DNA from: Acidobacteriota bacterium
Lineage (GTDB): Bacteria; Acidobacteriota; Terriglobia; Bryobacterales; UBA6623
NCBI GenBank assembly: GCA_027592785.1
Contig: JAQCLD010000005.1
Span: forward strand, 17,332-81,331
DNA: 64,000 nucleotides
Direction: 5' to 3'
The notes under the pieces were generated by a model. That model was not told the origin of the DNA and did no database searches. It saw only the letters and a program-made list of their open reading frames with translations. Positions 28,127 through 39,677 of this stretch are shown here, piece by piece. Numbering within the stretch: the first letter of the stretch is position 1; each line of letters starts with the position of its first letter. The position numbers and the translations under genes were made by a program.

Positions 28127-29779
28127 ATGAACTCCGTACTCAACGGCGTCGATTACGTCGTCCTAGCGCTCTACTTCCTTGTGATTGTCGGCATCGCCGT
28201 ATGGGTGGCGCTGCAAAAAAACAAAAGCACCGACGACTACTTTCTTGCCGGACGCCACGTCGGCTGGTTCGTCATCGGTTGCTCGATCTTCGCTTCCAAC
28301 ATCGGCTCCGAACACGTCGTCGGCCTCGCCGGCACGGGCTTCCAGTCCGGAACCCCCATGGCGCACTACGAACTCCACGCCTGGATCGTATTATTGCTCG
28401 GCTGGCTGTTTCTGCCCTTCTACATGCGCAGCGGCATCTACACGACGCCCGAATTCCTAGAGAAGCGCTTCGACGCCCGCTCCCGCTGGTTCCTGTCGCT
28501 GTTCTCGATCGTCGCCTACGTGTTGACCAAGGTGTCGATCACGATCTACGCCGGCGGCATCGTCGTTTCCGAACTGATGGGGATCCCCTTCTGGTACGGG
28601 GCCATCGGCATCGTCATCTTTACCGGCATTTACACGATCATCGGCGGCCTCAAGGCGGTGGTCTACACCGAGGCTTTCCAGACCGTGGTGCTAATCTTCG
28701 GCTCCTCGATTATTACCTTCCTCGGGTTGCGCGAGGCCGGCGGTTGGGCGCAAGTGCGGGCTACCGTGATCGCCATCCATCCCGATCACTTCAACATGTG
28801 GCGTCCAATGACCGATCCGGCCTTTCCCTGGACGGGCCTGTTGCTCGGCGGCACAATCGTCGGCATCTGGTATTGGTGCACCGACCAATACATCGTGCAG
28901 CGTACGCTGGCCGCCAAGAACATCACCATCGGCCGCCGGGGCGCTATTTTCGGCGCCTACCTCAAGCTGCTGCCGATCTTGATCTTTCTAATCCCCGGCA
29001 TCATCGCGCTTGCTTTGACCATCCAGCAACCGGAAATCTATAGCGTCACCGCCGCCGATCGCGCCTTCCCCATGCTGGTCACGACGCTGCTCCCGACCGG
29101 GCTAAAAGGCTTGGTCGCCGGCGGACTCATGGCGGCCTTGATGAGCTCGCTAGCCTCGGTATTCAACTCCGCGTCGACTATCTTCACGCTCGACATTTAC
29201 CAAAAACTGAGACCCGGCCACACCGACAAAGAACTCCTCAACGTGGGCCGCATCGCCACCGGCGTCATCGTAGTCGCGGGCCTCATCTGGATTCCAGTCA
29301 TGATGCGCATCGGCGGCGGCGTCATGTATCAATACCTGCAGAACGTGCAGTCCTACATCGCGCCCCCGGTCACCACCGTTTTCTTGCTGGGTATTTTGTG
29401 GAAGCGCGTCAACGCGCCTGCCGCCATCACCACGCTGATGGCTGGACTCGTGTTGCTAGTCGTCCGGTTGGGCAGCGAAATCTACTACCAGACCGACATC
29501 ATGGCCGGGACGAATCCGGGCGGCATGCTGTTTGGCTTCGCCACGATCAACTTCTCGCACATGGCGATCTTCCTGTTCCTCTTCTCAGTCGCCCTGTGCA
29601 TCTCCGTCACGCTGATGACCAGCCCGCCTGACTACTCACGCATTCGCGGCCTGGCCTTCGGCACGCTCACCGCCGAAGACAAGGCTGCAGCCCGCCTCAG
29701 CATGACGCCCATGGACATGGCCTTATCCGTCGTCCTGGTCAGCATCGTGATCGGCATCCTCTCGTACTTCACCGGTTGA
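28127..29779 (+). CDS. sodium:solute symporter (SSS/SGLT family)
   Basis: Inner-membrane transporter of 550 residues using a sodium gradient to import a sugar or related solute. About 14 membrane helices. Seen: DYVVLALYFLVIVGIAVW at the start, the GRHVGWFVIGCSIFASNIGSEH segment split by its sodium-site Ser/Asn, FYMRSGIYTTPEFLEKRFD, the signature GLKAVVYTEAFQTVVL and GLVAGGLMAALMSSLASVFNS. It resembles SGLT-type sugar carriers more than proline or pantothenate carriers. It has a leader of several hundred bases rich in hairpins. Placed divergently from an acid-sugar dehydratase-like gene, suggesting linked uptake and breakdown. Confidence 0.9.
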   Translation: MNSVLNGVDYVVLALYFLVIVGIAVWVALQKNKSTDDYFLAGRHVGWFVIGCSIFASNIGSEHVVGLAGTGFQSGTPMAHYELHAWIVLLLGWLFLPFYMRSGIYTTPEFLEKRFDARSRWFLSLFSIVAYVLTKVSITIYAGGIVVSELMGIPFWYGAIGIVIFTGIYTIIGGLKAVVYTEAFQTVVLIFGSSIITFLGLREAGGWAQVRATVIAIHPDHFNMWRPMTDPAFPWTGLLLGGTIVGIWYWCTDQYIVQRTLAAKNITIGRRGAIFGAYLKLLPILIFLIPGIIALALTIQQPEIYSVTAADRAFPMLVTTLLPTGLKGLVAGGLMAALMSSLASVFNSASTIFTLDIYQKLRPGHTDKELLNVGRIATGVIVVAGLIWIPVMMRIGGGVMYQYLQNVQSYIAPPVTTVFLLGILWKRVNAPAAITTLMAGLVLLVVRLGSEIYYQTDIMAGTNPGGMLFGFATINFSHMAIFLFLFSVALCISVTLMTSPPDYSRIRGLAFGTLTAEDKAAARLSMTPMDMALSVVLVSIVIGILSYFTG

Positions 29780-29797
29780 GCGGCCAAGCCGCCGCTT

Positions 29798-31090
29798 CTA
29801 TTCCAGGTTGTACGCCGTTTCGCCGTGTTCGAACTGGTCAAGACCCTGATTCTCGACACTGTCGACGATTCGCAGACCGACGGTAGCATTGCACACCATC
29901 GCGATGAGCACCGTGGCGATTCCCGCCCAGATCACGGCAAAGCCGACAGCCTTGATTTGGATCAACAGCTGCGGGCCGATTTCGAACTCCCCGAATCCGC
30001 CGAAGCCAGCGACGCCAAACACTGCCAGCAGAATCGACCCCATAATGCCGCCGACGCCGTGGACCGCGAAAACGTCGAGAGCGTCGTCGATACCCATCTT
30101 GATTTTGACGATGCCGACAGCGTAGTAGCAGATGATCCCGGCTAGAAACCCGATCAGCGCCGCGCCAAGCGGACCGACCACGCCGGATGCTGGAGTGATC
30201 GTGGCCAGCCCGGCCACCATACCGGTGACAATACCGACAAGACCGGGCTTGCCGGTCTTGATCCATTCCAGAGACATCCAGGTCAGACTAGCCACAGCAG
30301 CGGAGATGTGAGTGACCAGCATGGTCATGCCGGCTGCAGTGGAGGCCGCCCCCTGGCTGCCTGCGTTGAAACCAAACCAACCGACCCACAACATCGAGGC
30401 GCCGATCATCACCATTCCCGGACTGTGAGGCGGATTGAGGGCGCTAGGAAAATGGCGGCGCGGGCCGACGAACTTGGCCAGAATCAGTGCCGATATGCCG
30501 GCAGTAGCATGGACCACAATGCCGCAGGCTAGGTCGATGGCTCCCATGTTCTGCATCCACCCGCCGCCCCAAACCCAATGGGTTACCGGAGCGTAAACAA
30601 GAATCAACCACAGCGAGCAAAAGAGAATCACAGCCTTGAACTTCATACGCTCGACGAACGCGCCGATGATCAAACCTGGCGTGATGATCGCAAAAGTCAT
30701 CTGGAACATCACCCAAACCGTCGTGGGATAGGTGCCCTGGAGATCATCGAGACCGATGCCGCGAAGGCCGACGTGAGCCAGCCCGCCGATCCAGTCGTTG
30801 CCGGGTGCGAACGATAGGCTGTAAAGTCCGGCGATCCAAAGAACCGAAGCCAGACAGGCCACCGCGAAACAGTGCATGAGTACGGAGAGAAAATTCTTGA
30901 CTCGCACTAGGCCGCCGTAGAACAACGCAAGCCCGGGCAGCATCATGAAGAGCACTAAAACAGTGGAGGTCATCATCCAGGCGGTGTCGCCCGCGCTGAA
31001 GTCGGACCCGCCGTCCTGGGCGAGTACGAAGTTTGGGCAGGCGAGCACTGCTGCGGCCACAAAAGAGGTGCGAATGAATGAAGGAAACAT
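29798..31090 (-). CDS. amtB: ammonium transporter (Amt family)
   Basis: Trimeric inner-membrane channel for ammonium, about 430 residues. It has a cleavable signal peptide (MFPSFIRTS to FVLAQ) and 11 membrane helices. The pore histidines are visible in CGIVVHATAGISAL and VFAVHGVGGIMGS, and the extracellular recruitment region has the expected aromatic residues (PTTVWVMFQMTF). The start at 31090 has GAGG five bases upstream. No glnK/glnB gene is adjacent, unusual for amtB. It may be the last member of the minus-strand block that includes the amidohydrolase. Confidence 0.94.
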   Translation of the reverse strand: MFPSFIRTSFVAAAVLACPNFVLAQDGGSDFSAGDTAWMMTSTVLVLFMMLPGLALFYGGLVRVKNFLSVLMHCFAVACLASVLWIAGLYSLSFAPGNDWIGGLAHVGLRGIGLDDLQGTYPTTVWVMFQMTFAIITPGLIIGAFVERMKFKAVILFCSLWLILVYAPVTHWVWGGGWMQNMGAIDLACGIVVHATAGISALILAKFVGPRRHFPSALNPPHSPGMVMIGASMLWVGWFGFNAGSQGAASTAAGMTMLVTHISAAVASLTWMSLEWIKTGKPGLVGIVTGMVAGLATITPASGVVGPLGAALIGFLAGIICYYAVGIVKIKMGIDDALDVFAVHGVGGIMGSILLAVFGVAGFGGFGEFEIGPQLLIQIKAVGFAVIWAGIATVLIAMVCNATVGLRIVDSVENQGLDQFEHGETAYNLE

Positions 31091-31310
31091 CTTGGCCTCG
31101 AGAGAGATGACTTTAGGGATACAGTCGGGCAGCAGTGCGTTTCGCCAACGAGATCGTTCTGGCACAGCCATGCTAGCCGGAAGGCGCCGCTTGCATCAAC
31201 AAACGCATCGAGGCCTGTGGGCCTGGCTTTGGCAGCTGGATATCGTAGCACGCCTGCGGATCCGGTAGCCGCTGGCACCGCCATCTAGGCCCGTGATCTG
31301 ACTGGCTCGC

Positions 31311-32732
31311 CTACTCGCTTTCAGCCTTGATCCCGATGCCGCCAGCCGCTGCTTCAACGAACGCCCCGTCTTGTAGGGTCGGGACGCCGTTGACGAACAC
31401 ATGCCGGAAGCCTGTCGAATAACGTGCAGGGTCCTCGAACGTAGCCACATCGATCACCGTGGCCGGGTCGAAGACGACGATGTCCGCGTCGGCGCCGACC
31501 TCGAGGCGACCCTTGCGAGCCATCATCGGAGCCCGATGCTCCAGGCGCCGCGCCGGCTGGATGGTCATTTTGGTCAGCGCCTCGTTGAGCGTCAACGCTT
31601 GCTCTTCGCGAACGTAGTGCCCCAGCACGCGAGCATAAGTGCCGAACGTTCGCGGATGAGCCCTGCCATTGGTGAGCCACATACCGTCGGAGGCGATGAT
31701 CGTCATCGGGTGCGCGACAAGCGCCTTGACGGTTTCGAGGCTATAGGTCGCCGGAGAGATAATCGTGCCCCCCAAAGCGCGGTACTTGGCAAAGCTCTCG
31801 CGGTTGAGCGACTCTCCCGTATCGACCCAGGTGAAAGCGGCGAATTTCTCGTCCGAGTAAGACTCCCAATCGTCGTATTGGTGCGAGTCGATCGCCGTCG
31901 AACCGCGATTGTAGGGATAGCACTCGGTCGTCACGTCCAGGCCGCGGTCGCGCGCGGCTTGGATGCGCTCGAGGTACTGCAAGGCGCGGTCGCCGCCGCT
32001 GGAGTTGACATGCACAATATGCAACGACGCGCCCGTCGCCTCGGCCGCTGCGAAAACTTCATCGAGGTTCGAGAAATCCCCAGGGTCGGCGCGTATGTGC
32101 ACGTAAGCCGGGGCGCCGGCGCGGGCTGCCGCGCCGAAGGCCGCCTGGAGTTCTTCCGCGTTAATTCCCGGCGTATAGACGATGCCGAACCCGACTCCGA
32201 CAGCCCCTTCTTCTAGGCCGGTCTCGATTCGTTCGACTGTCGCGGCGATCTGCTCCGGGCTCGCCGGCTTATCGCTGGTTTCGTTCGCGGCCAAACCCGT
32301 GCTGCGGCCGAACATGACGACGTCGCGCGAATAAGGATGTGAGGCTGCGGCGCCGAAGTTGACCGGGGTGACGCCGTCGCGTTCTCCGTACCAGGCCGCG
32401 ACGTCTACCACGCCGATCTCGAGTTCCAACGACGAGGTGACCCCGTCGTAGATTTGAGCGCGATAGTTCGCCGGGCTATCGCCGTGCCGGTGCAGGTCGA
32501 TGAAGCCTGGCGCCACGACCAAGCCGGAGACGTCGAACTGGGCGACGCCGCGAAGCTCATCCTCGCTGACTGCGGTGATCGTACGACCCTGAATACCGAC
32601 ATTACGGACGGCGTCCAATCCCGAAGCCGGATCGATGACTCGGCCGCCGGTCAACACCACGTCATAGGTCGGCGGTTCGGCGCAGCCGAACAGGAAAACA
32701 GCTAAGGCCAACAACGAATAGATTGAGCGCAT
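31311..32732 (-). CDS. amidohydrolase lipoprotein (D-aminoacylase-like)
   Basis: 473-residue metal-dependent hydrolase. It starts with a signal peptide and lipobox FLFGC (Cys 17), so it is exported and lipid anchored. Seen: GGRVIDPASGLD, the first metal block APGFIDLHRHGDSP, later His in AYVHIRADP and LHIVHVNSSGG, and the Asp in IIASDGMW; the C-terminal MARKGRLEVGADADIVVFDP closes the composite beta domain. In D-aminoacylases a Cys is found after the first strand; here the segment reads GVTSSLELEIG with Glu instead. It probably hydrolyses N-acyl amino acids or peptides. It follows the hybrid kinase by 56 bases. Confidence 0.87.
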   Translation of the reverse strand: MRSIYSLLALAVFLFGCAEPPTYDVVLTGGRVIDPASGLDAVRNVGIQGRTITAVSEDELRGVAQFDVSGLVVAPGFIDLHRHGDSPANYRAQIYDGVTSSLELEIGVVDVAAWYGERDGVTPVNFGAAASHPYSRDVVMFGRSTGLAANETSDKPASPEQIAATVERIETGLEEGAVGVGFGIVYTPGINAEELQAAFGAAARAGAPAYVHIRADPGDFSNLDEVFAAAEATGASLHIVHVNSSGGDRALQYLERIQAARDRGLDVTTECYPYNRGSTAIDSHQYDDWESYSDEKFAAFTWVDTGESLNRESFAKYRALGGTIISPATYSLETVKALVAHPMTIIASDGMWLTNGRAHPRTFGTYARVLGHYVREEQALTLNEALTKMTIQPARRLEHRAPMMARKGRLEVGADADIVVFDPATVIDVATFEDPARYSTGFRHVFVNGVPTLQDGAFVEAAAGGIGIKAESE

Positions 32733-32788
32733 GCGCTAGATCATACCTCCGCCCGAGGGCCAGGCGATCCTTCGCCGTCGTCTTTCTC

Positions 32789-35059
32789 TTACGCCTTGCG
32801 GTCCCCCGCAGGCATCGCCGACCAGCGCTGCAGCGCTTCGGCCAACAGGGTCAGGTCGATAGGCTTTGAGAGATAGTCGTCCATGCCCGCCTCGAAGCAT
32901 CGTTCGTTGTCGCCCTTCATCGCGTTGGCGGTCAGGGCGATGATGGGAATGCGCTTGGCTGGATTCTCCCGTTGTCGGATCTGCGCGGTGGCCTCGAATC
33001 CGTCCATCTCCGGCATCTGGCAGTCCATCAGGATGACGCTGTAATCGCCACGCAATGCCGCCTCAACCGCCTGCCTACCGTCCGGGACGATTTCGGCCGT
33101 ATGCCCCATCTTCTTCAGTACCTTGGTCATGAGCAGTTGATTGACCGGGTTGTCTTCGGCGACCAGGATGCGCGCCCCGCCGTCGGCGCGCTTGGCGCTC
33201 GTTGTTGAGCGAGCAGGGCCAGCGTCAGCGGGCAGCGCGGCTGCCCCCATGGTTTCCACCAAGGACGACATTTTTACCGGTTTGCTCAGACACCCGCGAA
33301 ATCCCGCGGCGACGGCATCGCGGCCCACCTTGCGATCACGCATGGCGGTGATCAGGATCAAGTGAGTCGCCCCGAGGCCAGGGCTGGCCAGAATTTGGCG
33401 ACCGAGCTCGATTCCGTCCATTTCGGGCATGAGGTAATCGATGAGCGCGAAGTCGAATGGCCGGTCCTGCTCAAGACTCTCGCGTAACCGGGCCAGGGCC
33501 TCTAGCGGACCTTCGGCCTCCTCAAGATGCAGGTCGTAGCGTTTCAACTGACTGCTGAGAATGGAGCGGTCCAAGGGCCGGTCATCGACAATCAGAATGC
33601 GGCTCCCGGCAACGACCGTCCCCCGACCCGAAGCGCCGCCGCTGCCCAGCCGCAAGGGCACTTCGAACCAGAACGTGGAGCCTGCACCCAAGCGGCTATC
33701 GACGCCGATTTCGCCTCCCATCGTTTCGATCAGATGCTTGGAGATGGATAGCCCCAGGCCGGTTCCGCCGAAGCGTCGAGTCGTCGAGCCGTCGGCTTGG
33801 GAAAAGGGTTGAAATAGGCGCAGCAGCCCCTCGGTTGAGAGGCCGATCCCGGTATCGCGTACTTCGCAACGGAGCAACTTGTTCCCGGGCGTGCTGGCCT
33901 CGCGAACTCCGATGTGAATGGACGCCTCTCCTGTTTCGGTGAACTTGACCGCGTTGCTCGCCAGATTGACCAGCACCTGCCGCAGGCGTTGCGGATCGCC
34001 TTGCAACTCCAGCGGAACGTCGGCGTCGATGAGACTGTAGAACTGGATGTTCTTCTCTTCGGCTTTCGGCGCCAGCATGTCTACGGCCTGCTCCACCAGC
34101 TGCTCCAAGTTGTAGCCGGCGTCCTCCAGTTCTAGCTTTCCGGCCTCGATCTTCGATAGGTCGAGGATGTCGTTGATCAGACTGAGCAACGCATCGCCCG
34201 AGCTACGGATGGTATTGAGGCAGTCCCGTTGTTCGCCGTTCAACTCCATATCCAGCAGGAGCTGGGTCATCCCAAGAATCCCGTTCATTGGCGTGCGGAT
34301 TTCATGGCTCATATTGGCCAGAAAGGCGCTCTTCGTCCTGGTGGCCGCGGTGGCTTTGGTTCTTGCGTCCTCCAACTCCGCGTTCAACCGAAGGATGGGA
34401 TTGATCACCGCTCGGCGAATCGTTTGCTCGACGAACACGAAGGCCAGCAGCGCGGTGGCGCCGAGCACCAGCAGCGTCATCCAGCGCTGCCGCCGGGATT
34501 CGTCCAGAGTCTTATCCAGCCGGGAGCGCAGATCTTCGGTCGTGAGGTCTCTGAGGCGCCCGAAGGCGAGTTTCAACTGGTTGCCTTGCGAGGCCAAATC
34601 GCTCATCTGCTGCTGGACGTCGCTCGATCCGATGCTCAGGGGATCGGCGATGGCGCGTCCGTAACGGTCGCTCGCCTTGGCCAGGTAGGACCGCGCGCTT
34701 GCCGCTAGCTTACGGGCCTCGACGGACCGGTCTAGGGACACATCCACAAGGGAGGCGATCCTTTCCAGATTCGCGGCGGCCAGTTGACCGTCGGCGACGG
34801 CCCGCTCCAAGGCGGCCTCGTTTTGGGTCACGAACGCGTCGTTGAACTCGCGCTGGCAGTTTAGAAAATTGGCCTCAGCGCCTTGCGCGAGTTGAGTCGC
34901 CGGGAAGAAGAAATCCAGGTTGGACCGTATCGAACTTTCTCGCTCGATTCCCTGCAGTCCCACCATTACTGTGGATGCGACGAAGCCCAACAGAAAGATC
35001 GAGATGCTCAGCCAAATCTTGGCCCTGATGGAAAGTTTCGGGATAGCCCACGAGGTCAC
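32789..35059 (-). CDS. hybrid sensor histidine kinase with two receiver domains
   Basis: 756-residue membrane kinase. Membrane helices at about 14-35 and 193-212 enclose a helical sensor domain of about 155 residues. The HisKA His is residue 252 ([12 protein letters not shown]), followed by an ATPase domain with [16 protein letters not shown] and GGTGLGLS. Receiver domains carry phosphoacceptor Asp at 541 and 679. GTG start at 35059 directly abuts the TAA of the PstS-like gene, so the two are co-translated. It is the third gene of porin, binding protein, kinase; the small binding protein may present the ligand to the sensor domain. Confidence 0.93.
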   Translation of the reverse strand: MTSWAIPKLSIRAKIWLSISIFLLGFVASTVMVGLQGIERESSIRSNLDFFFPATQLAQGAEANFLNCQREFNDAFVTQNEAALERAVADGQLAAANLERIASLVDVSLDRSVEARKLAASARSYLAKASDRYGRAIADPLSIGSSDVQQQMSDLASQGNQLKLAFGRLRDLTTEDLRSRLDKTLDESRRQRWMTLLVLGATALLAFVFVEQTIRRAVINPILRLNAELEDARTKATAATRTKSAFLANMSHEIRTPMNGILGMTQLLLDMELNGEQRDCLNTIRSSGDALLSLINDILDLSKIEAGKLELEDAGYNLEQLVEQAVDMLAPKAEEKNIQFYSLIDADVPLELQGDPQRLRQVLVNLASNAVKFTETGEASIHIGVREASTPGNKLLRCEVRDTGIGLSTEGLLRLFQPFSQADGSTTRRFGGTGLGLSISKHLIETMGGEIGVDSRLGAGSTFWFEVPLRLGSGGASGRGTVVAGSRILIVDDRPLDRSILSSQLKRYDLHLEEAEGPLEALARLRESLEQDRPFDFALIDYLMPEMDGIELGRQILASPGLGATHLILITAMRDRKVGRDAVAAGFRGCLSKPVKMSSLVETMGAAALPADAGPARSTTSAKRADGGARILVAEDNPVNQLLMTKVLKKMGHTAEIVPDGRQAVEAALRGDYSVILMDCQMPEMDGFEATAQIRQRENPAKRIPIIALTANAMKGDNERCFEAGMDDYLSKPIDLTLLAEALQRWSAMPAGDRKA

Positions 35060-35476
35060 TTACTTCGGCTCCAGCCGCACCACGCCGGTCAGGTTCGCGT
35101 CGAGACTGACGTATCCGATGGCGCCTTCCGTAGAGGCGATATAGTCAATGATCTCGACGGTCGTGGCGAAGCTCTTGGGCGGACTCCCCTTTCCGGTAAA
35201 AACAAGCGTCCGGAAGTAGTTCTGCAAGCCGGATTCGGTTTTGCCCAACCAGTCGGCGACAAACTGTTTGTGCGCATCGCCTGAACGGGCGACCACCGGT
35301 TGGACCGGCTTGCCGTCGATGCGCGTGACGGCGCCGAGGAAGATCCGCCGCATATCGCTTCCCGATACCTCCGTGTCAGCAAGGTTCGGGTTGGCAATCA
35401 CGACGTAGCTGGCCGCCCGGGTTTGAGCGGGGCTAGTGCCGAGCACAAGGAACATTGCTAGAGCGAGTCTCAACAT
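35060..35476 (-). CDS. small PstS-like periplasmic binding protein
   Basis: 138-residue exported protein with a signal peptide (residues 1-21, ending TRAAS). Seen: YVVIANPNLADTEVSGSDMRRIFLG, split as the N-terminal strand and the IFLG helix, WPGK-like DGKPVQPVVARSGD, HKQFVADWLGKTESGLQNYF and the closing EGAIGYVSLDANLTGVVRL. This matches the small type 2 binding domain of PstS-like phosphate-binding proteins, half the size of full PstS. No transporter permease is near, so it may act as a ligand sensor for the adjacent kinase. Confidence 0.85.
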   Translation of the reverse strand: MLRLALAMFLVLGTSPAQTRAASYVVIANPNLADTEVSGSDMRRIFLGAVTRIDGKPVQPVVARSGDAHKQFVADWLGKTESGLQNYFRTLVFTGKGSPPKSFATTVEIIDYIASTEGAIGYVSLDANLTGVVRLEPK

Positions 35477-35488
35477 ATTCCCTCCCGG

Positions 35489-36700
35489 TCAAAAGACGAT
35501 CCCGGTCCGCACCACGAGCATGTTCGTGTTGGGCTGAATGCCTTGCGGATGGTATCGGGGATAAAACCCTCGGGCCGACAGGACGCTCCCGAAGCCGTCG
35601 ATGAAGTGGCCTTCCACCTTGATGTTCCAGTAGGGCGTGGGGTCGAGCCGAATTGTGACTGTGGTGTCGTCGACATGGTTGGCGCCCGGACCTGTCTGAG
35701 TCACCACCGGGTCGAGCAGCTCCTGAAACTTGTACTGGCTGCGGTAGGCGCCGATTTCCACTAACTTCGACACGCGATAAGACAGAGCGGCGAACCAACC
35801 GGGCGTGTTTTGCCCGCTCCGGCCGGGGAGCGGCGGCGGTCCCAAGATGCGGGTGAGGGACTTCCATGCCCGGTATTCCGCATCTAGGCGCCAGGGGCCG
35901 TGCACGAACTCCGCGTACAGCGCGGTCTGCCGGGAGAAGTACGTCTTAGCTTTGCCCTTGATGATGATGGGCGCGGCAGCCAGTTCGCCCTCGTATTCGC
36001 GCTCAGAAAAGCTCTGCGACACACCGGCCATCAATCCTGAGACCGGAGTAGTCCAGCGCAGATCGTAGCCCGTTGTGCGGCCCGAATAGGTCACGTTCCT
36101 GAAACCCGCATCCTCGATTCCGTAGAGAAAGCCCGTGCGGTAATCAGAAGGCACTGTTCCGGCATACATCTGGTAGGAAACGTATCCCTTGCGCCCGAGA
36201 GGGATGGCGCCGTACAGATCGCCGCCCGTGTGGGCGTTGTACGTCTCGCGGAGGTCTAGGGGATATACCGCCTGCGGCAACAGCGCCCAGGTGTAACTGA
36301 ACTCCTGGTCCTGGGAGTCGTTGAACAAGCCGAGCGGGGTCTTCACCCTGCCCGCTCGGAATCCCAGCCAATCCCGGAAGCGATAGTCGACCAGGGCCCA
36401 GTCAAGCGACACTCTTCCTTTGCCGAGATCCCCGATATAACGGTCATAGACTTGCGCGCCGACGCGCAGCTTGTCGTTGACCTGCCAAGTCAGGTTGAGG
36501 CCGCCGTCGGTCATCTGCGCCGTGCCTTGGCTGGTATTCATCGTCAGATAGTTGTTGTGGTCGGAGATGGCGTAGCCCTGGGTAAAGAACCCGTGGAATT
36601 GGACGGGTCCTTCGTTCATTTGGGCGCGGGCCGGTACGACCGCAAGCAGCAGCATGAGGGTCGCAACTCCAGGTGCGCCTGCGATGCGGATGGTGGACAT
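35489..36700 (-). CDS. outer membrane porin-like protein
   Basis: 403-residue predicted beta-barrel. The signal peptide spans MSTIRIAGAP to PARAQ. The mature part shows alternating polar/aromatic strands (VQFHGFFTQGYAISD, LNLTWQVNDKLRVGAQVYD, WLGFRAGRVKTPLGLFN) and ends in ...VVRTGIVF with a C-terminal Phe, typical of barrel insertion. GRVKTPLGLFND resembles the porin loop of phosphate-selective and similar porins. The start at 36700 gives a proper signal peptide; 36715 is an alternative. It is the first gene of the three-gene unit and lies 12 bases before the binding protein gene. Confidence 0.85.
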   Translation of the reverse strand: MSTIRIAGAPGVATLMLLLAVVPARAQMNEGPVQFHGFFTQGYAISDHNNYLTMNTSQGTAQMTDGGLNLTWQVNDKLRVGAQVYDRYIGDLGKGRVSLDWALVDYRFRDWLGFRAGRVKTPLGLFNDSQDQEFSYTWALLPQAVYPLDLRETYNAHTGGDLYGAIPLGRKGYVSYQMYAGTVPSDYRTGFLYGIEDAGFRNVTYSGRTTGYDLRWTTPVSGLMAGVSQSFSEREYEGELAAAPIIIKGKAKTYFSRQTALYAEFVHGPWRLDAEYRAWKSLTRILGPPPLPGRSGQNTPGWFAALSYRVSKLVEIGAYRSQYKFQELLDPVVTQTGPGANHVDDTTVTIRLDPTPYWNIKVEGHFIDGFGSVLSARGFYPRYHPQGIQPNTNMLVVRTGIVF

Positions 36701-36898
36701 GAAGCAAGTCTCCACTGGTCCTTATCGACCGAGCGGCGGACAAACTAGAAGCGGCGTGTGTCTCGCTCGGCATCATCAGGGTCCATTCGAGCCAGACGCC
36801 GCTCGTCGACCGCCGCTAGCGCCCGCAGGCGCAACATCCCGCCGAAGTCAAAAAAAAGGAAACGGAGGCGCAACCTGGCTCTGGTAGCCTAGCCCCTA

Positions 36899-38978
<2,080 letters not shown>

Positions 38979-39014
38979 CCGTTTGCCGCGGCATGCGCCG
39001 TCGCTCTTCTCGAA

Positions 39015-39638
39015 TTAGCTGTTCGACCAGTCGAAGTTATAGAGAATCCAGTTTGAGTTCTCAGCTGCGACAGAGACCTCTCCCGCCTTGGCGTGATGCG
39101 TTCCCTGTCCGCATTCGCCTTTCGTCCAAATGAAACCGCTGGGAAGATCGACGTTGGCGAAATGTTCTTCGCCGGTCACCGGATTCTTGAACGTGTCGCC
39201 GCGTCCTTCGCCAATTCCTTCGATCGTGAACGTGCTCTTGGGACCGCTGCCCTCGATGGTGATCTTGGCCTTCTCGAGCCCGACGACTTCGAACGTGCCG
39301 CCGAGCAACTCCCAGGGCAAGCCGCCGAGCTTGCCGGTGAAGATCTGCGCCAGTTGGCCCACCTGCTCATCGCTAGTCGACGGGTCCACCACGAACACCA
39401 ACTTTCCGTTGCCTTCGTGGATGGCCTTCGGCCATGCGACCACGGCTGCGCATTTCACGCCCGACAGATCCACATCGCCGCAGGAACCTTCGCTGATGTC
39501 CATGCCGACCAGCGCCCGGCAACTGCCGTCCTTCGAGTTGGGGAAGCCTCCGAAGTTGCAGCCGCAACCGAAGTCGCAATTTCAAAACTCATAGCCCTTG
39601 CCCTTGAGCTTCCATTGTGTGGCTGTTGCTGTCGTCAT
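39015..39638 (-). CDS. DUF1326 protein with in-frame UGA at a conserved Cys (candidate selenoprotein)
   Basis: The complete frame runs from ATG at 39638 to 39015 and would give 207 residues if the UGA at 39584-39582 (codon 19) is read. The ribosome binding site is excellent: AAGGAG at 39650-39645, six bases before the ATG. Around the UGA the product reads WKLKGKGYEF-U-NCDFGCGCNF. Known DUF1326 proteins have ETCNCDxxCPC here, so the UGA takes the place of the first Cys of a CxC...CxC metal- or redox-type cluster; everything before and after the UGA matches the family. A SECIS-like hairpin follows (39568-39555). Alternatives are a TGC-to-TGA nonsense mutation or a sequencing error. Without readthrough, a 162-residue product from ATG 39503 would lack the cluster. 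Lies 39 bases downstream of the DUF2182 gene, its usual partner. Confidence 0.72.
39555..39568 (-). promoter_or_regulatory. candidate bacterial SECIS hairpin
   Basis: In the transcript, GUUGC (39568-39564) pairs with GCAAC (39559-39555) around a GGCU tetraloop (39563-39560). The loop begins 18 nucleotides after the UGA at 39584-39582. A G-U pair extends the stem by one, and the local string UCGGUUGC before the loop matches the E. coli fdhF SECIS. Spacing, stem length and G in the first loop positions all meet the bacterial SECIS rules known to me. Confidence 0.65.
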
Positions 39639-39677
39639 CGTTTTCTCCTTACCAAGTACGGTCGAGTATAACTCCAA

